Positions 1 through 27,230 of a stretch of DNA of 64,000 nucleotides are shown piece by piece. Made by a program: the position numbers and the translations under genes. The stretch's first letter is position 1. Each line of letters opens with the position of its first letter. The stretch spans positions 13,095,076 to 13,159,075 of the forward strand of contig OZ038320.1 in the NCBI GenBank assembly GCA_964035795.1. The letters run 5' to 3'. A model generated the notes under the pieces. The model did no database searches and was not told where the DNA came from. It was given only the letters and a program-made list of their open reading frames with translations. Source of the DNA: Pterobdella sp. o SKG-2022 (Eukaryota > Annelida > Clitellata > Hirudinida > Piscicolidae).

Positions 1-452
1 CTATATAAAATATTTATTTTCTTATTCTTTGTGCTTCAGTTGTCTGTCTTGGCGCTATATGAATGAAAACAATATTAATTATTGTCAGTGTTATTATTCA
101 ATAGTTCGAATCAAAACAAAAATTGATTGTGAATAATTATTTTCATATAAAGTTTGAACGTCGAGTGTTTTTGAAGAAATTTTTCAAATAAAAATAAAAT
201 TCGATAATGAAATAATTGAAATTTCAATAACGAAAATAAAAATTTTATTAAAAATTAAATTTATTTGAAGGCTGACAAAAGGTTTTGATTTTTTGACAGT
301 TAAAACAACAAGGGAAAATATAAATGTATGCCCCTTTGATACTATGTATTGACAATGTGACTGAAATATTTTAAAAGACTGAAAAAATCTTAAAAAAAAC
401 ACCATTGATTGATAACACGTTGTGAGAACTCAAAAACTTAATCTTCACTCAC

Positions 453-515
453 CTCTTCTTCAACAGAAAAATTTTTCTCGTTTTGGTTGTCATTCAAATC
501 TGCTAGCAGCTTTTC
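453..515 (-). CDS. Weak candidate internal exon, unknown protein
   Basis: A 63-nt open stretch encoding EKLLADLNDNQNEKN... ends at a consensus-like donor (GAG then gtgagtg) and starts after an acceptor-like tttaag. The reading frame stays open to a stop at 438 if the donor is not used. The product is charged and hydrophilic and I do not recognise it. No partner exon could be linked to it, so it may be chance. Confidence 0.15.
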
Positions 516-3171
516 CTTAAAATGATTAAGTAAATGTAAAAATTTAATAGATACCACAAAAAGATTTTTTATTGTATTCAAAGTTGTCTTTTGAAATATA
601 TGTGTGCAAATAAAATCTTTGAATAATTTAAGAATAACTTTTATGACCTCAAGTTGAAACACAAAAATTCAATAAAAGCGATACATTACAGAAGCAATAT
701 TCTAGTTGTTTTTATTACTATTTAAGATTTTCTTGAACTGTATTTTATTTTCTCTGCATTGCCCACTCACGCGCTTATGTCTTCGCCAGCAGGGAGTAGC
801 TTTTTCATTCTTTCAAAAAAGCTTTCGAAAATAAACAATTTTTGCCGGATCTTCTAGAGGACTTATATCATATTATACGGCATTGATGTTTATGGCACGA
901 CCATTCCTTGCTGATTTTGTGAACTTTCGAAGGCGACATGTATTTGATTCAATTTTAATTAAACTTATGCTTCTACTATCAATAATAGCGGCATTCTATT
1001 CGACTTTTTTGAGTTAATGCCAAAATTAGAAATTTTGATTAAACCATAATTTCAACTTTTGAAGTTTTCAATTTTTGCACTTTTTGGACGATAAATTTTC
1101 AACTTAACCTGTGATAAAAACTAAATAAATTTGTGATTCTGAATTCGATGGGACATTAAATTTATTTCCTGATCACGAACTTCCCAAGAGCAATTTGAAT
1201 GAACCATTTGAAAAGTTTATTTTATAAAGTATTTTGTCGTGGAATTTTTACTTTTTTTTAACACTTTTTCACGCTACATATGTAAAAATATTTCATGTTT
1301 CAATGAAACTCATCAGACATTTTTATGTTTTACAATTCAAATAAAAACAAAAAGAATTTTTAAAAAATTATCTTTTGTATTCTGTCACTATCCACTTTAG
1401 ATGATGATAACAGAAAAAAAAGCTGCATCAATTTTCAATTTATTTTTCAAAAAAACATGAGTTTTTACAAAATGTTTCAAGCTGTCGTTTTGTTCATGCG
1501 ATCATGCAAAAATTAAACATACTTTTTTCCTTCTAAATTTGATTGATAGCTGAGATACAAAAGCTTTTATTTTATAATATGTTTTTATACATGCATGTTT
1601 TATACTGAAAAAACACGGATACCACCTTTTGTGGTAAGAATTTCCATATTTTTGGATCTATCGTTTTTTCAGCTTTGGAATAATTCAATGGGAATGCAGC
1701 AACGCTCAAACACTGTTTTGTATGGAATTCAGAGAAATAAAATTTAATTATATTTTTCGCATTGTATTTTTTCAACACTTCAAATGATCGTTCTTAAAAT
1801 AAAAGTTCTATTTTAAAGATCATGTTTTTAGCACTATTTTTTCAACAACTTTCATCAGAGTGGTTGTTTTATGGCTCATTAAAACAAACAAATTAAAAAT
1901 TTTAATATGGGCATAGCTCGGTGAACAAGCATTAATTTATGTTTCAGATTTACTACTACGTGCTGCTCTTTATAGAACTTTTTGTGTTTTTGATAATTAA
2001 AAAAATAGAAATTTTTGCGAGAGTTATATTAGTTTGCCACTTTATGGGAAGCACAATACTTTATGGAGTAAAAATAATTTAATTGTTCTGTAGGTTATAA
2101 AACTTTAGTCTTTCTCAGTGCATGTAAGGTCCGCGTTGTTTAGTGCCATTCTGTTTTGATTAGAACAATTACTTTTTAGAGCTTTTTCAATGCAATTTAA
2201 AACAAGCTCGAATACATTAAGTGTTTAAATTTTTTGAAAAAAATATATTTAAACTATGAAAAGTAAAAATTTTCAAACTTAAAAGTTTCTGTACCGAATC
2301 ACACACGCAAGCATTAATTTTGAAGTTCTTTTAAGATCAGCTGAGGATCTAAATCACAAATAACTCCCCACATAATCAATTGAACCTCATAAACTCACTT
2401 CTCCATTAATTTTTTATTCTTTTTAATAAAAATGTTTCATATTTTATTGCTTTATTTCCACTTTTGATATTATATATTGCCCTAAAAGTCAATTGGACCA
2501 AGTTAAGGAGCTAAGGTACATAGGTAGCATTTTCGAGTGTAACACAAGATTAGTTTCATAAAAATGTTACTATATTTTTAGGTTTAGGGGTAACAGATAA
2601 AAAGCTGGAGTAATGAAATGTTATAGAAATCTATAATTTTTTTGACTACTCGAGGCACCAGCTGACCAATTACGTTTCTTTTATTTAGTGAGCTATAAAT
2701 CTCATGTGATACATGCTATTTTTTATGTTTGCCAAGTCTTTGTAAATACGATCTTATTTGTTTGATAAATTTTATCCTTTTTAAAGCAAATATGGTTATT
2801 AATCTTGTATGGATAATTATAGAAAAATGATCAAATATTTATTTAATTTCCTTGAATAAACAGTAAACAAAAATTTGTCAAATTAATTATACTATTAAAA
2901 AAGGTTATGTGTGAGAGACTGGAATAAAGTGAAAAGTATACAATCTGAAATGGGACTTGAAAGCATTTCTCGAATTTAATTGAAAAAAAATAAAATAGAA
3001 AGAAAAGAACTTTTAGAGTTATCATATTTATCTTTTTTTTGATACATTTTAGACGTTAAATACGAGGATTTTTAAAGATTCACTTATTTTCCATGGAGCC
3101 GTCAAATCTTAATGTCTAAGTATGAAATCAAAAAGTAAAATAAAATAAATGTAAATTTGAAGATCTTGATA

Positions 3172-3423
3172 CTAAGGAAATGGTATAACAGAGAAATGAT
3201 GAGTATTCATTAAACTAACAATTTTATGGTTGAGATTCACTAATTCCTTCTCAGTAGCTGCCTTCTTCTTAGAATGGGTTTCATTGTTACTGATTTGATT
3301 ATTTCGGTTATTGGCATGATTATTAGTGTTATTGTTATTAACGTGGTTGCTTAGTTGATTTGTTTGAAATGCATTTGGAATGCGATGTTTTTTGAAAGGG
3401 TTCAGCTTTTTGACCAAATCCAT
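3172..3423 (-). CDS. Weak candidate exon, Asn-rich peptide
   Basis: ATG-initiated frame of 83 residues: a basic start MDLVKKLNPFKKHRIPNAF, an Asn-rich middle, then a Lys/Glu-rich segment. Codon composition looks less random than the surrounding AT-rich DNA, but the Asn run comes from an AAT/AAC-rich microsatellite-like stretch. No recognised domain and no confident splice partner. A short acceptor-led frame ending in ...CKDYEK lies just upstream at about 3452-3508 (minus), so a small minus-strand gene here is possible. Confidence 0.2.
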   Translation of the reverse strand: MDLVKKLNPFKKHRIPNAFQTNQLSNHVNNNNTNNHANNRNNQISNNETHSKKKAATEKELVNLNHKIVSLMNTHHFSVIPFP

Positions 3424-4629
3424 TATAGGTGGAACTTTCCAAATACTTTATTTTTCATAATCTTTACATTTCTTCCTTTCCTCAGAAGTTTTAAACTCGT
3501 TTCCTGAAAGATAATGAATAAATAATCTTCAAAAAAAAAAATTTTGCTAAACTTGGGAAAATTTAATTGGCAAGTTTCTTTAATTATCTAAACATATAAA
3601 TCGATTATTAAGAATTTTTTTGAGAAATAAGAAAACTAAACTAAATTTCAAAATTTTTTATTTCAAATTCTACTATATAACTTTCCAGTGTCAACCTATA
3701 CAAACTGAACTTTCACAAACTTCCAATAATTTAAAAATTTCTCAAACCGATAAAATAAGATATTAATCATTTTCAACTTTTCTTTTTATCTCAAAAATAT
3801 ATACACGAGCCAGAACTCATACAGCCCTGCACAAAAGAATCGATATCGTATCGACTACACAACATGGCTTCCAGCACATCTATATGCCAAATTCCATACC
3901 TCATTCTCTAATTTGGGGTTTCTTGTCATTTTCTGAATGAAAATTTTATGCAAAAATGACGATTGGGTTCAATTCTTAGATGAAAATCAGTGTTAGTTTT
4001 TATTGAATGAAATTCTACATTCAAAATGCTTTCTTCTCTAATTGGATCGTGATAAACTACTTTTATTGATTTCAATTTATTCCAAAGAGAAAAATTTTAT
4101 TTATATACTGAAGTTGTTTTTATTAATTTGAAAATTCAAACAAAACAATTCAAAAGATTCTTAAATTAAAAGTATTTTTCAAATACTTAGAAAAACAATC
4201 AATTCAACTTTTTCAAAAACACTTAATGAAACATTTCAAATACAGTGGTGCAAAAGCCCTTTTAAAGGTCAGAGTAATATATGGCTTTCCGATATGCGCT
4301 TGTAAATGCTCCTTAAAAACTCGCAAGTAATGTGCAAACATTTTAAAGACAATAATTTCTCACATGAGGTATATGTATTTCAGCAATATTTGGAAAAAAC
4401 AATTTCAACTGAAAAGAAAATTAAATCTGTTGCTCATGTCTTGAAGAATCAACATCAAAAACACGAAAGTGGCAGCATATAGGACATGTAATCAAAGTTA
4501 AACTTTTATGGCAAGTTTATACAAAATCACAGATTTTTGCTTGAATAAATTCATGAATCTTCATTTTTTGATGTCATCAAATATTTGTGAAAGGCTGCAA
4601 CCATTAAGAATAATTAATTCTCATCTCTC

Positions 4630-4637
4630 TGACGTCA
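4630..4637. promoter_or_regulatory. CRE-type palindrome TGACGTCA
   Basis: Exact full-length CREB/ATF consensus palindrome in otherwise AT-rich DNA. No promoter or first exon could be placed beside it, so function is only a possibility. Confidence 0.25.
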
Positions 4638-5885
4638 TGGCGCAGTTTTTATTACGTTTCCATGGGATTTCTGCTTGCTCCTGTCTTTCAATTATCCGTC
4701 GAGAAACAGATTTCGAAGTGTCTGAAAAATAAATTCTTTGATTTCTTTTCAACAGAAAAAATCAAAACTGAAAACAAGTTGTTTTTCCTAAAATTTATTA
4801 TTTAAGTTAATTAAATTTTGAAATGAAATTTTAAAAAATCATTTTAAATGTAAAATAAAACGAAAACTAAAAATGCCAATTAACAAAAGTTTTACAAATT
4901 AAGTAAAAGGATACCGGCAGAGTCCTTAGATAAATAAAAGCACGTAATTAGCAGCTACATGTGTGCATCTATCATTTTAAAATTTTAATGAATACCGTTT
5001 GTCGAAATTTATTATACACTTCTTCATTTTTCATGTCGCTTTCATCTTCATGTTTTTAGCACTAAAATTTTAAAATTAAAGCCAAGCTTTTAATATTTAC
5101 CTAAAATTTTTCCATAACATCTAAATTGAAACTGAAAATATTTTTTAAAATAGTTTTGTTTTGACGGATTTAGTCCGATCATGTTAAACATGATTTTTTT
5201 TGCATCTCATTGAATAAAGTTGAACATTACAGTTTTTCTTTTTTGCTCTGTACATTTAAAATGGATTTTAATTTATTCGAACTGACTGTACTCTCCAAGC
5301 CTGAGGCCGTTAACAAATGCATGTGCCAAGTCAGTGCTCCATGCTACTTCCTATCTAAGATATCAAGCAACCAGGTGCTAACAATACTTAATGATATAAT
5401 TGAAAAGTATTCTTGATTCTGACATTAGTTTGAATTGTTCGAACATGACTTTTGAATACATCTCATGTTGGTATATATTTTGAATTGTTTCTTGTTTGAA
5501 ACTAGTGCAAGTTGATTACAATGATGCCTAACCTTTCTCCAAGAGCCAATAGAATTGAGGAAGATTTGGTTTGGTTTTTTCTTAATATATTTGAAATGAA
5601 ATAGGATTCAAGCAGATTTTTCAAATTTTCTATTTCTCCCGCTAAGAAAGCATTGTTTTGGGTTTTCTATAGTTTTATCAATATCTTAGTTGGTTTGGTT
5701 ATTTTTATTAATATTTTAAAAATAAATGATACTATTTAAAAATTGTATGATCGGTCTAAATTTGCTTCAATCCCGTTGGCTATTGGAAAAAGCTGTCATC
5801 ATTGTAATCAAATGATAAAATGGCCTGTAATATAATCCCTCAAAAATAACGGGGTAAAAGTTCCGAAATAATACCAAGTCATTGC

Positions 5886-5909
5886 GCGTATAGGACATGT
5901 CCTATACGC
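5886..5909. repeat. Perfect 24-bp palindrome
   Basis: Two perfect 12-nt arms around a CATG centre (core TAGGACATGTCCTA) with no spacer. Eleven bases of it (ATAGGACATGT) recur at about 4479. No gene is adjacent. Confidence 0.7.
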
Positions 5910-6672
5910 TCCATTTTATCAAGCGGACACTTGGACTTTTTCTTTTATTTACCATATCATATTTTAAAACATAAAAACATAGCCATAACACTCATAGATA
6001 CACATGATAGCCGAGTGGCAATATATAGCTCTCAACCCATCCTCTTAATAATGTCTTTTTCGATAAGAACTTCAAATTTACCGCAATGCTTGAGACCTTA
6101 AAAACTAAATTCCAGTGTTCCTTGTAGCTATCTCAGAAGCCTGAAAGTCAAAATATTTATTGGCAAACCAAAACTTCAAGGCTATTAATCAAAATCTCTT
6201 AATATTGCAAACTCGATTTCATTAAAAACACTAACGAATCAAAATCTATTGTCTTATGAGTAAATTCTAGAAGGTAGTTAATTATTTCTGACAATGATCC
6301 AAATGAAAAAAAATTAATATATAATGAGGTTTGATAAGACGTGTTGAACGCAATTAAAAATGAGAATCTTACTGTAGCGGGTGAAAAAATGCCCAAAATG
6401 TAAAACGGTTTGTTAAAATCAAGACTTGCATAAAAACTGATGATTAGGAACATATTGAACAAAAGATTAAATTGAATTTTGGAATACTTTAAAGAGAAAG
6501 TCTAAATTATCTGACTGAATAAATTAAAAAATAACACAAAATGAGACATACACAGAAGAGTTGAGAAAATCATCAAAACACCGAAGGTTCCAAATAATCT
6601 TCCTAAAAAACGCATATTCCAATCACTAAGTCTATGAAAATTCCGATGAACGATTGATGAAAAATTTGAGCA

Positions 6673-20969
<14,297 letters not shown>

Positions 20970-21183
20970 CTGTCCAACAAAAGTCACATAAATCATTAGT
21001 TTATTTCGCAATTTGAACCCTGAACTTAACCTCACTGATGATAGACTTACATAACTTCCTAAAATTATATAACGGGTTTGAAAATTGATAAATAACTTCA
21101 TCTAGTGGAAAACTAATTTAATGTATAAAGCTCTATAAAAACACCTGAATTATAAAGTATTTCAACACTAAATGATTAAACTT
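20970..21183. other. Upstream flank of the carrier gene
   Basis: AT-rich. An in-frame minus-strand ATG lies near 20996 if the acceptor at 20970-20971 is not used. No TATA box or clear promoter was found. Confidence 0.3.
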
Positions 21184-21343
21184 TAAAAACATCAATTAAG
21201 GATTCATACATTTATTTAAGATAAAAGCTATAATTTTCGATAAGTATAGCCTTATCATAAAACATTAGCATGCTAAAGCTATACTTATCGAAAATTATAG
21301 CTTTTATTTCAAATAAACGTATGAATCCTCAATTGATGTTTTA
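21184..21343. mobile_element. Near-perfect 160-bp hairpin MITE
   Basis: Arms AAAACATCAATTAAGGATTC ... CGATAAGTATAGC and the inverted GCTATACTTATCG ... GAATCCTCAATTGATGTTTT pair over about 65 nt each with few mismatches. A short core CTTATCATAAAACATTAGCA lies between them. No ORF. Structure of a foldback or Mariner/hAT-type MITE; superfamily not determined. Confidence 0.75.
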
Positions 21344-21736
21344 ATTGCTATACAAAACATATATAAAATGTATCTAAAAAGTAATACTAAATGATATAAA
21401 AAATAGAAGACTTTTGAGCTAAATTATTTTTTCATTATTTCGTAGAGTTTTTCGAAACCAAATCAGTACAAATGCGTGTAATGACAAGTGTAAAATAATA
21501 TAAAATTTTTTAATAGTTAGCTATAGTGAAAACTATATTCTTTTTCCTACTTTTGTGTTGCTGAAAGATTGTACTTTGGAAGACTTCACCTTGAAAATTT
21601 TAAGACAATTAGTAAAAAAGAAAAACATAAATGTTTTTATTATAAATTTGATATAGAAAACTGAATAAATAAAAAAGTTTATAGATACATGAAGATTTAA
21701 ATATGAAGGAATGGAGATTAGAATTAGAATTTTTTT

Positions 21737-21830
21737 TCACTAATGTTTTATGATAAGGCTAAACTTATGGAAAATTATAGCTATTTATTTTGCTCAATAA
21801 ATTTACTGAAATTCTTCCATAAATCGACGT
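21737..21830. mobile_element. Single arm of hairpin MITE
   Basis: CTAATGTTTTATGATAAGGC followed by GGAAAATTATAGCTATTTAT and CTTCCATAAATCGACG. It resembles the right arm of the MITEs at 21184 and 31123. Confidence 0.55.
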
Positions 21831-22129
21831 AAAAAATTGTCAAAGATTAGGAGTATATTGCAAGAACATTTTGTAAATGGAGTAAATATGGCCATCGTCA
21901 ATATAGTGGGTAGTAACAGATTTAAAATTTTGGTACCTATCTATCTATCAAATAGAGATGACAAAAATATAAGAAAAACCTAAAGAGAATGATGTCTATT
22001 CATACAGCGTTAAAAAGCGACTAAAGTGCATAAAAAGCAGAAATAAATTTTGAAAATTTTTCTGGTATCTTCGCCTCCATTATATGCAAACTTTCCGCTC
22101 TTTCATTTTCGCAGGGCACTTTTCAAAAT

Positions 22130-23560
22130 TCTTTTAAAATGTCACAGATAACTCTACTGAAAAAGAATAGCTTAGACCCCATGCAGCCATCCAACTATCG
22201 TCCAATTTCAAACCTCAGCACCATTTCGAAAAATTTTAAAAGTTGTTCTCAAGAGACTATCCTTTAACGTTTTTTTACTGCGCAACTTCAACCTCTTACA
22301 ATCGGCGTATCGTTCTCATCACTCAATGGAAACTGCACTATTGTACGTCACTGATAGCCCCCGCAAAATTCGTGCTACAGGGCCTGCGGCCGTCTTGGAG
22401 TCTTCTTTAGATATTTCAGTAGCTTTTGACACCATCGATCATTCCAATGTGTTGCACATCCTTGAAGACTACTTTCACATTTCTGACATTGCTTTATCCT
22501 GTGTTAATTACTCTTTCCGAACGCAAACAATTTGTTAAAATAGACAGCTCTTCTACTCCTCTTTTTCTCCGCTTTGGTGTTCCCTGAGGCTCTGTTCTTG
22601 TACCCATACTCTTTTCTCTATATAGTTCTCCCCTTAGCAAGATCATACAAAAGACGCTGTTTTATATCATCAGTTTACTGATGATATCACTCTTTTTACC
22701 GGTGCCTCTTATCATGATCCTCAACCCAGTCTCACTAAGATTTCCGAATGCATTACTGACTTCAATTTTTGGCTTACCAACAATCACCTCATGCTGAATC
22801 CCACCAAAAACGAGTTAATGTTTATTGGCACTCATATTCTTCTTGCAGACTACAATCTCCCTACTGAAGTCACTCTAAACGGCACTAACCTTCCAATATC
22901 GTCCAAACTGAAAATACTGGGTGTAACTCTTGATCCTAGCTTCAACTTCACACACTTTGCCTCTCTGATTATACAAGCATCTAACTTTCATCTCCATGCG
23001 ATCAAACAAGTACGCGATCTCCTACTTTTTAACACTGCCGTCGCCTTGACAAGCTCTTTAGTTCTTTCCAAGCTCGACTATTGTAATTTTCTTCTTTGTG
23101 GACTTCCAAACTATCTCATCTCAAAATTGCAATCTCTCCAAAATCGCTCTGCCAAAACTGTTCTTCAAACCAATTACTATTCTTTATCTCGTGCTTGCCT
23201 CAATCGCCTTCATTGGCTGCTGGTAGTACAAAAGAGCCCAGTTCAGGTTACTGTGGCTAATATTCTATATTTCAATCAGTTGGCTTACTTATATAATTTC
23301 TTTCTATCAGAGACTCATGAGTCTCTCAAGTCTTCGAAATCTGGCTTATGGCTGCATCAACCTGTCTCCTAACTCTTTTTTGCATATCGCCCCTCACTTA
23401 TGGAATTCTCTTCCACTTAATCTTTGTCTCTCACCTTCTCTTAAACATTTCCGCAAGCATTTAAAAACGCATCTTTATAGCCGCATTTCCTAATTTTTTT
23501 TTCAAGCGCCTCTGCAGCAAACCTAGTTTGCAAACTGCGCGCTCTACAAATAATAATATT
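22130..23560 (+). mobile_element. Degraded CR1/L2-type LINE with 3' tail
   Basis: Plus-strand RT pieces in element order: PSNYRPISNLSTISK (~22187), YRSHHSMETALLYVT (~22315), LDISVAFDTIDHSNVL (~22405), YHQFTDDITLF (~22660), KILGVTLDPSFNFTHF (~22910), then LDYCNFLLCGLPNYLISKLQ (~23075). The 3' UTR ends with GTTTGCAAACTGCGCGCTCT followed by ACAAATAATAATATTAATAA. Multiple frameshifts; non-functional, 5'-truncated. Confidence 0.8.
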
Positions 23561-24694
23561 AATAAAAAATACATTTCAAAAAATTGAGAATAAATAAATT
23601 GGAAATTAATAATACAAAATCTTAATAAATTCATTAAATTGAAGATAGATTAAAATAAGTGAAATATTAACTTCAAACTTCAACAAGTTTTAATGTATGA
23701 AACTAAAAAGACATGTGAATATTTAGCCTCAAATTGTCAGTCGTGTTTTAATGATTCAAATCATAACGCAATTGATTACAAAATTTGTTGTAAAATTGAA
23801 AAATGTGTATGAAATTTTTATTTTCAGTAAGAAAAACAACAAAAAATTTTAAAAATTTGAATAAATAAAACTTAGTTTCATAAGGTTTCCCAGTGTTTCG
23901 ATAAGAGAGGCAAACGCTCGCAATTATAACAACGATGTCTCAAGAAGGTACCACAATGCCACCAAAAATATATCTTGAAAAATAATTATTGAAAAGAAAT
24001 TTTTTCAGTCTTTTCAAAAAGAGTTTTAATAATTTTTCTTATTTTAATCGAACTTATTAAAATGTAAAATTCTCATATTTCTATCAAAAACTTATTTTTT
24101 GAAACAATTTCATGAAAGCGTAAATTTTTTGATAATTTTTTTGAGAAAAAAGTATATAGAACCATAATGTGTTGCACCTAAATGATTTAACAATAAAAGA
24201 TTCTTTTCAAAAGTTGGATTTAAAGCTTGTAGAAATTCTTTAAACGTATTTTAGGAAATATAATTATAGAATTATAATTTTTTTTGAAAATTCGAAAAAG
24301 GTAATTAAATTATTTTTTATTTATTTCACTTCAAAATCAGAGTTAAGTATTTTTTTAAAATTCGAAGCGAAAGTTTGCATAAATTCTTTGTTTTTTCGGA
24401 TAAAAATTATAAAACTATATTTTACAAGTTTTGTTTTTTCAATTTTTGAAAATATTTTATTGGTTTATTCTGGATATTTTAAATAAATTTTTTAGTTATT
24501 TTGAAAAATTTGGTAATCAAGAAAGAATTTGGTAACCAATTGAAAAGCCCTATATTCAACACCCAATTTTCAAAAATTCAAACATAACATTGAAATTATC
24601 TAGTCTATGAATAAATAGATTATCTAAAAAAACTGTTAGACCAAACAGACTTTAATTCACTATGGCTAAAATGGAATAACAAATGGAAATATAA

Positions 24695-25709
24695 TTAAGT
24701 CCATGAAAACACTGAATTCCAAATCAGCCAGGGGTTTTTGTAGCCATTGTCATTCCTAGAGAAGAAAGTTTGTATTGAAACACAAAAAAACCTGCTGTAA
24801 GTCAAGTAGTTTCAAATCAAGGTTGTTCTGAGATGAAGTTGCAGACATTGTTCCCTAAAGGATTAACATTAAAAATTACCCTTGGTAAAGGAAAAAAAGA
24901 TTTGATTGATTTTTAAAAAATAATTCATAATTTGAATAGCAAATTTAACAATATTATAATGTCATTAATTCAATCATTTTACTTCAAACTTGAAATAAGT
25001 TGTAGTTGCAAACAAAAAAATGTACTGTTGATAGGAATAAGTTGATATTAATAGTGTGTTGAGTTTTAATCTTCCAGATAATGTATAAAACTGTAAGTTT
25101 ATAAGCTCTAATCTATTATATATTTTGAAAATCTAGTTGATAAAAATTATTTCAAGAAACCAGTGTTTTCAAGTATACAAATAATTAATTTTCTCTATCT
25201 TATCTTTGAGCATTATCAAAACAAGGGGTAAATAAGCTTAAGAAACTACTTTAAAAGATAACAAAGATAATACTTTGAAGACAATATACTTGAATTATTT
25301 AATTTCTGCACACTTCTTTTTGATGATAAAACAACATTTAACATTTTCAACGTTGTTCAAAGTTAGTTTTATTTTGATATAGGCTGGATAAGAATATCTT
25401 TTATAAAGGTCATAAATAAAGATATGAGCTACATTTGTGAGTGGAAGATTAAATAACAATGTCACAAAAGTTGACTTCAGTATTAATAACAGTGAATCAA
25501 GTAAATGAATTATAAACTAAGCTTAAATAAAAATTTAAAAAAAATAAATAAATAGTGGCATTTAAATAGTTTGTTGTAAATTTTAAAATTGAAAAAAAAT
25601 GCAGAATTGAGTTTGAATAATGCAAATTTGAAACATTGAACTCACTTTTAAGAAATAACTTCTGAAAAATTTTGAAAAAGTTTTTCAAGGATTACCTAAA
25701 AAATCTCAT
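24695..25709 (-). CDS. Speculative two-exon micro-ORF
   Basis: Minus-strand ATG at 25709 gives MRFF plus a split codon, then donor gtaatcc. A phase-compatible exon at 24695-24755 after acceptor ttctctag reads NDNGYKNPWLIWNSVFSWT and stops. A possible intervening exon (63 nt near 24840, starting ...ATGTCTGCAACTTCATCTC) would break the frame. The C-terminal segment looks protein-like but I do not recognise it. Could be chance. Confidence 0.15.
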
Positions 25710-27230
25710 CGCGCTAACCTCTAACACTGTACCATAGATAAACGAATCAGTTTAATTTCCACTAGTTGTAAACATTACAAAAACTAATAAAGTTTCTTTT
25801 TTTAACAATCGTTTATTATTTCAAATAACTTGCAAAAAAAATGCTTTTATTCAGCTCATATAAAAATAAAATATTTACACAACAAAATTTTACACAAGCG
25901 AACATGGGAGAAGACGTGTTTTGTGAAAAGCCACATTAAGCTGAAAAGATCTACCTAATTCCACGATTTGATTAAAGCATCAAATGAAGCTTGTGATTAA
26001 GCTTTTATTTTTAAAAATAAAAACCAATAAAGCAAATGCATTCATCGGTTCGATTTACCTTGTGATGAACGCCAGAAATCAAATCCAGATACCACGTAAA
26101 ATTTTGGACCAAGGCTGAAAGCACAATTTTGAATCAATTTGATGTGTAATGTGCAACATTAAACAAAAAACCAGCCACGCAAAATCTAGATCTACATCCA
26201 GACTTTAAAAAGTTTCAAACCTCTCACATTACATATCCATAGAGGCTAAATCAAGTTATCTCAGACGACATTTTGTACTGGAGGTATACTTGCTAACCTC
26301 CAATGTAGCAGTTTTTTTGAAAATATCCCTTCTTTGGCGCCAAAAATGAGGCATAAAGCAAATGAATTCTTATTATTATATGATAACTTTCACATGCACT
26401 AACGACATCATTGCTTGTTTGATACAATTTCAACAAAGATATTTTTCAAGACAATTTTATCTATAATTATTTCTATGTTTATATACTGTTGAATATACAA
26501 TTTGTTGCGTTTTACTGTTTAAAAATGTAGAAACTTTATTTATTTAATTTTCATAACCAACTATTCATTTTTGAGAATGAATATTTATTTTTCTAAAAAC
26601 TAAATTTAAAAAAAAATTTTAACTTGTGCGATAAAAAGCGTTTTACCAATAGCACCGCTAGTTCTGATAGCCTATGTGACAACGACCTACATCTCTCAAC
26701 CCAGTATACCTCGGACTCAAAGTTCAATCTTAAACTTTCCATGTTTTTCAAAATTAAAATTTTTTCATGGTTAAAAGTTATATAATTTTCAAATAGAAAA
26801 TATGCTTGTGAGTTTCAAAATCTTTCTCTCTGGTCCACAAAAACATGAAAATTTAAAATCGTAAAACTTGAAGCTTTAATTTATTGTCATAATACGTTAT
26901 GGAAAAATTATATTATGAAAATGAAAGAAACAGAGAAGTAATTTCTGGGGTCGGTCAAGTACGGTCAATTTAAAAGTATTCAAGCACGACAAAACACACA
27001 AATTTATGATATTTTATTTAATGCCTGATGATGATTAGTGAAATATTGGCATAATAACTGGTTTTTGACCGCAATTTAAAAAAAAAAGCTGGGTGTTATA
27101 AAAGATTAAACTTTAGACCTGGCCTAGTTTATTTGTCTAAAGTCCTTTTTGAATAAACCTCAAACCTAGGAAAGAAAAAAACTTGGACACAAATTTTTTC
27201 ATACTTTATTTTAAAGAAATTTGGAAACCC

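Larger units (their letters stand above)
1..6672. other. AT-rich region with no confident gene
   Basis: Both strands are dominated by A/T runs and short frames without recognisable domains. Apart from the two weak exon candidates, the palindrome at 5886 and the CRE-type site at 4630, I see nothing that can be supported. The end next to 6672 is probably 3' UTR of the carrier gene; an AATAAA on the minus strand near 6150 is a possible polyadenylation signal. Confidence 0.5.

Noticed and set aside
5210..5416. Plus-strand frame with a Cys-rich stretch (LSKPEAVNKCMCQ)
   Set aside because: Composition is suggestive and a CAG/gtgcta donor exists, but no acceptor, partner exon or recognisable family was found.
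6199..6462. Minus-strand 87-residue hydrophobic frame
   Set aside because: Phe/Ile/Ser-rich composition typical of AT-rich noncoding DNA, no domain, and it lies in the probable 3' flank of the carrier gene.
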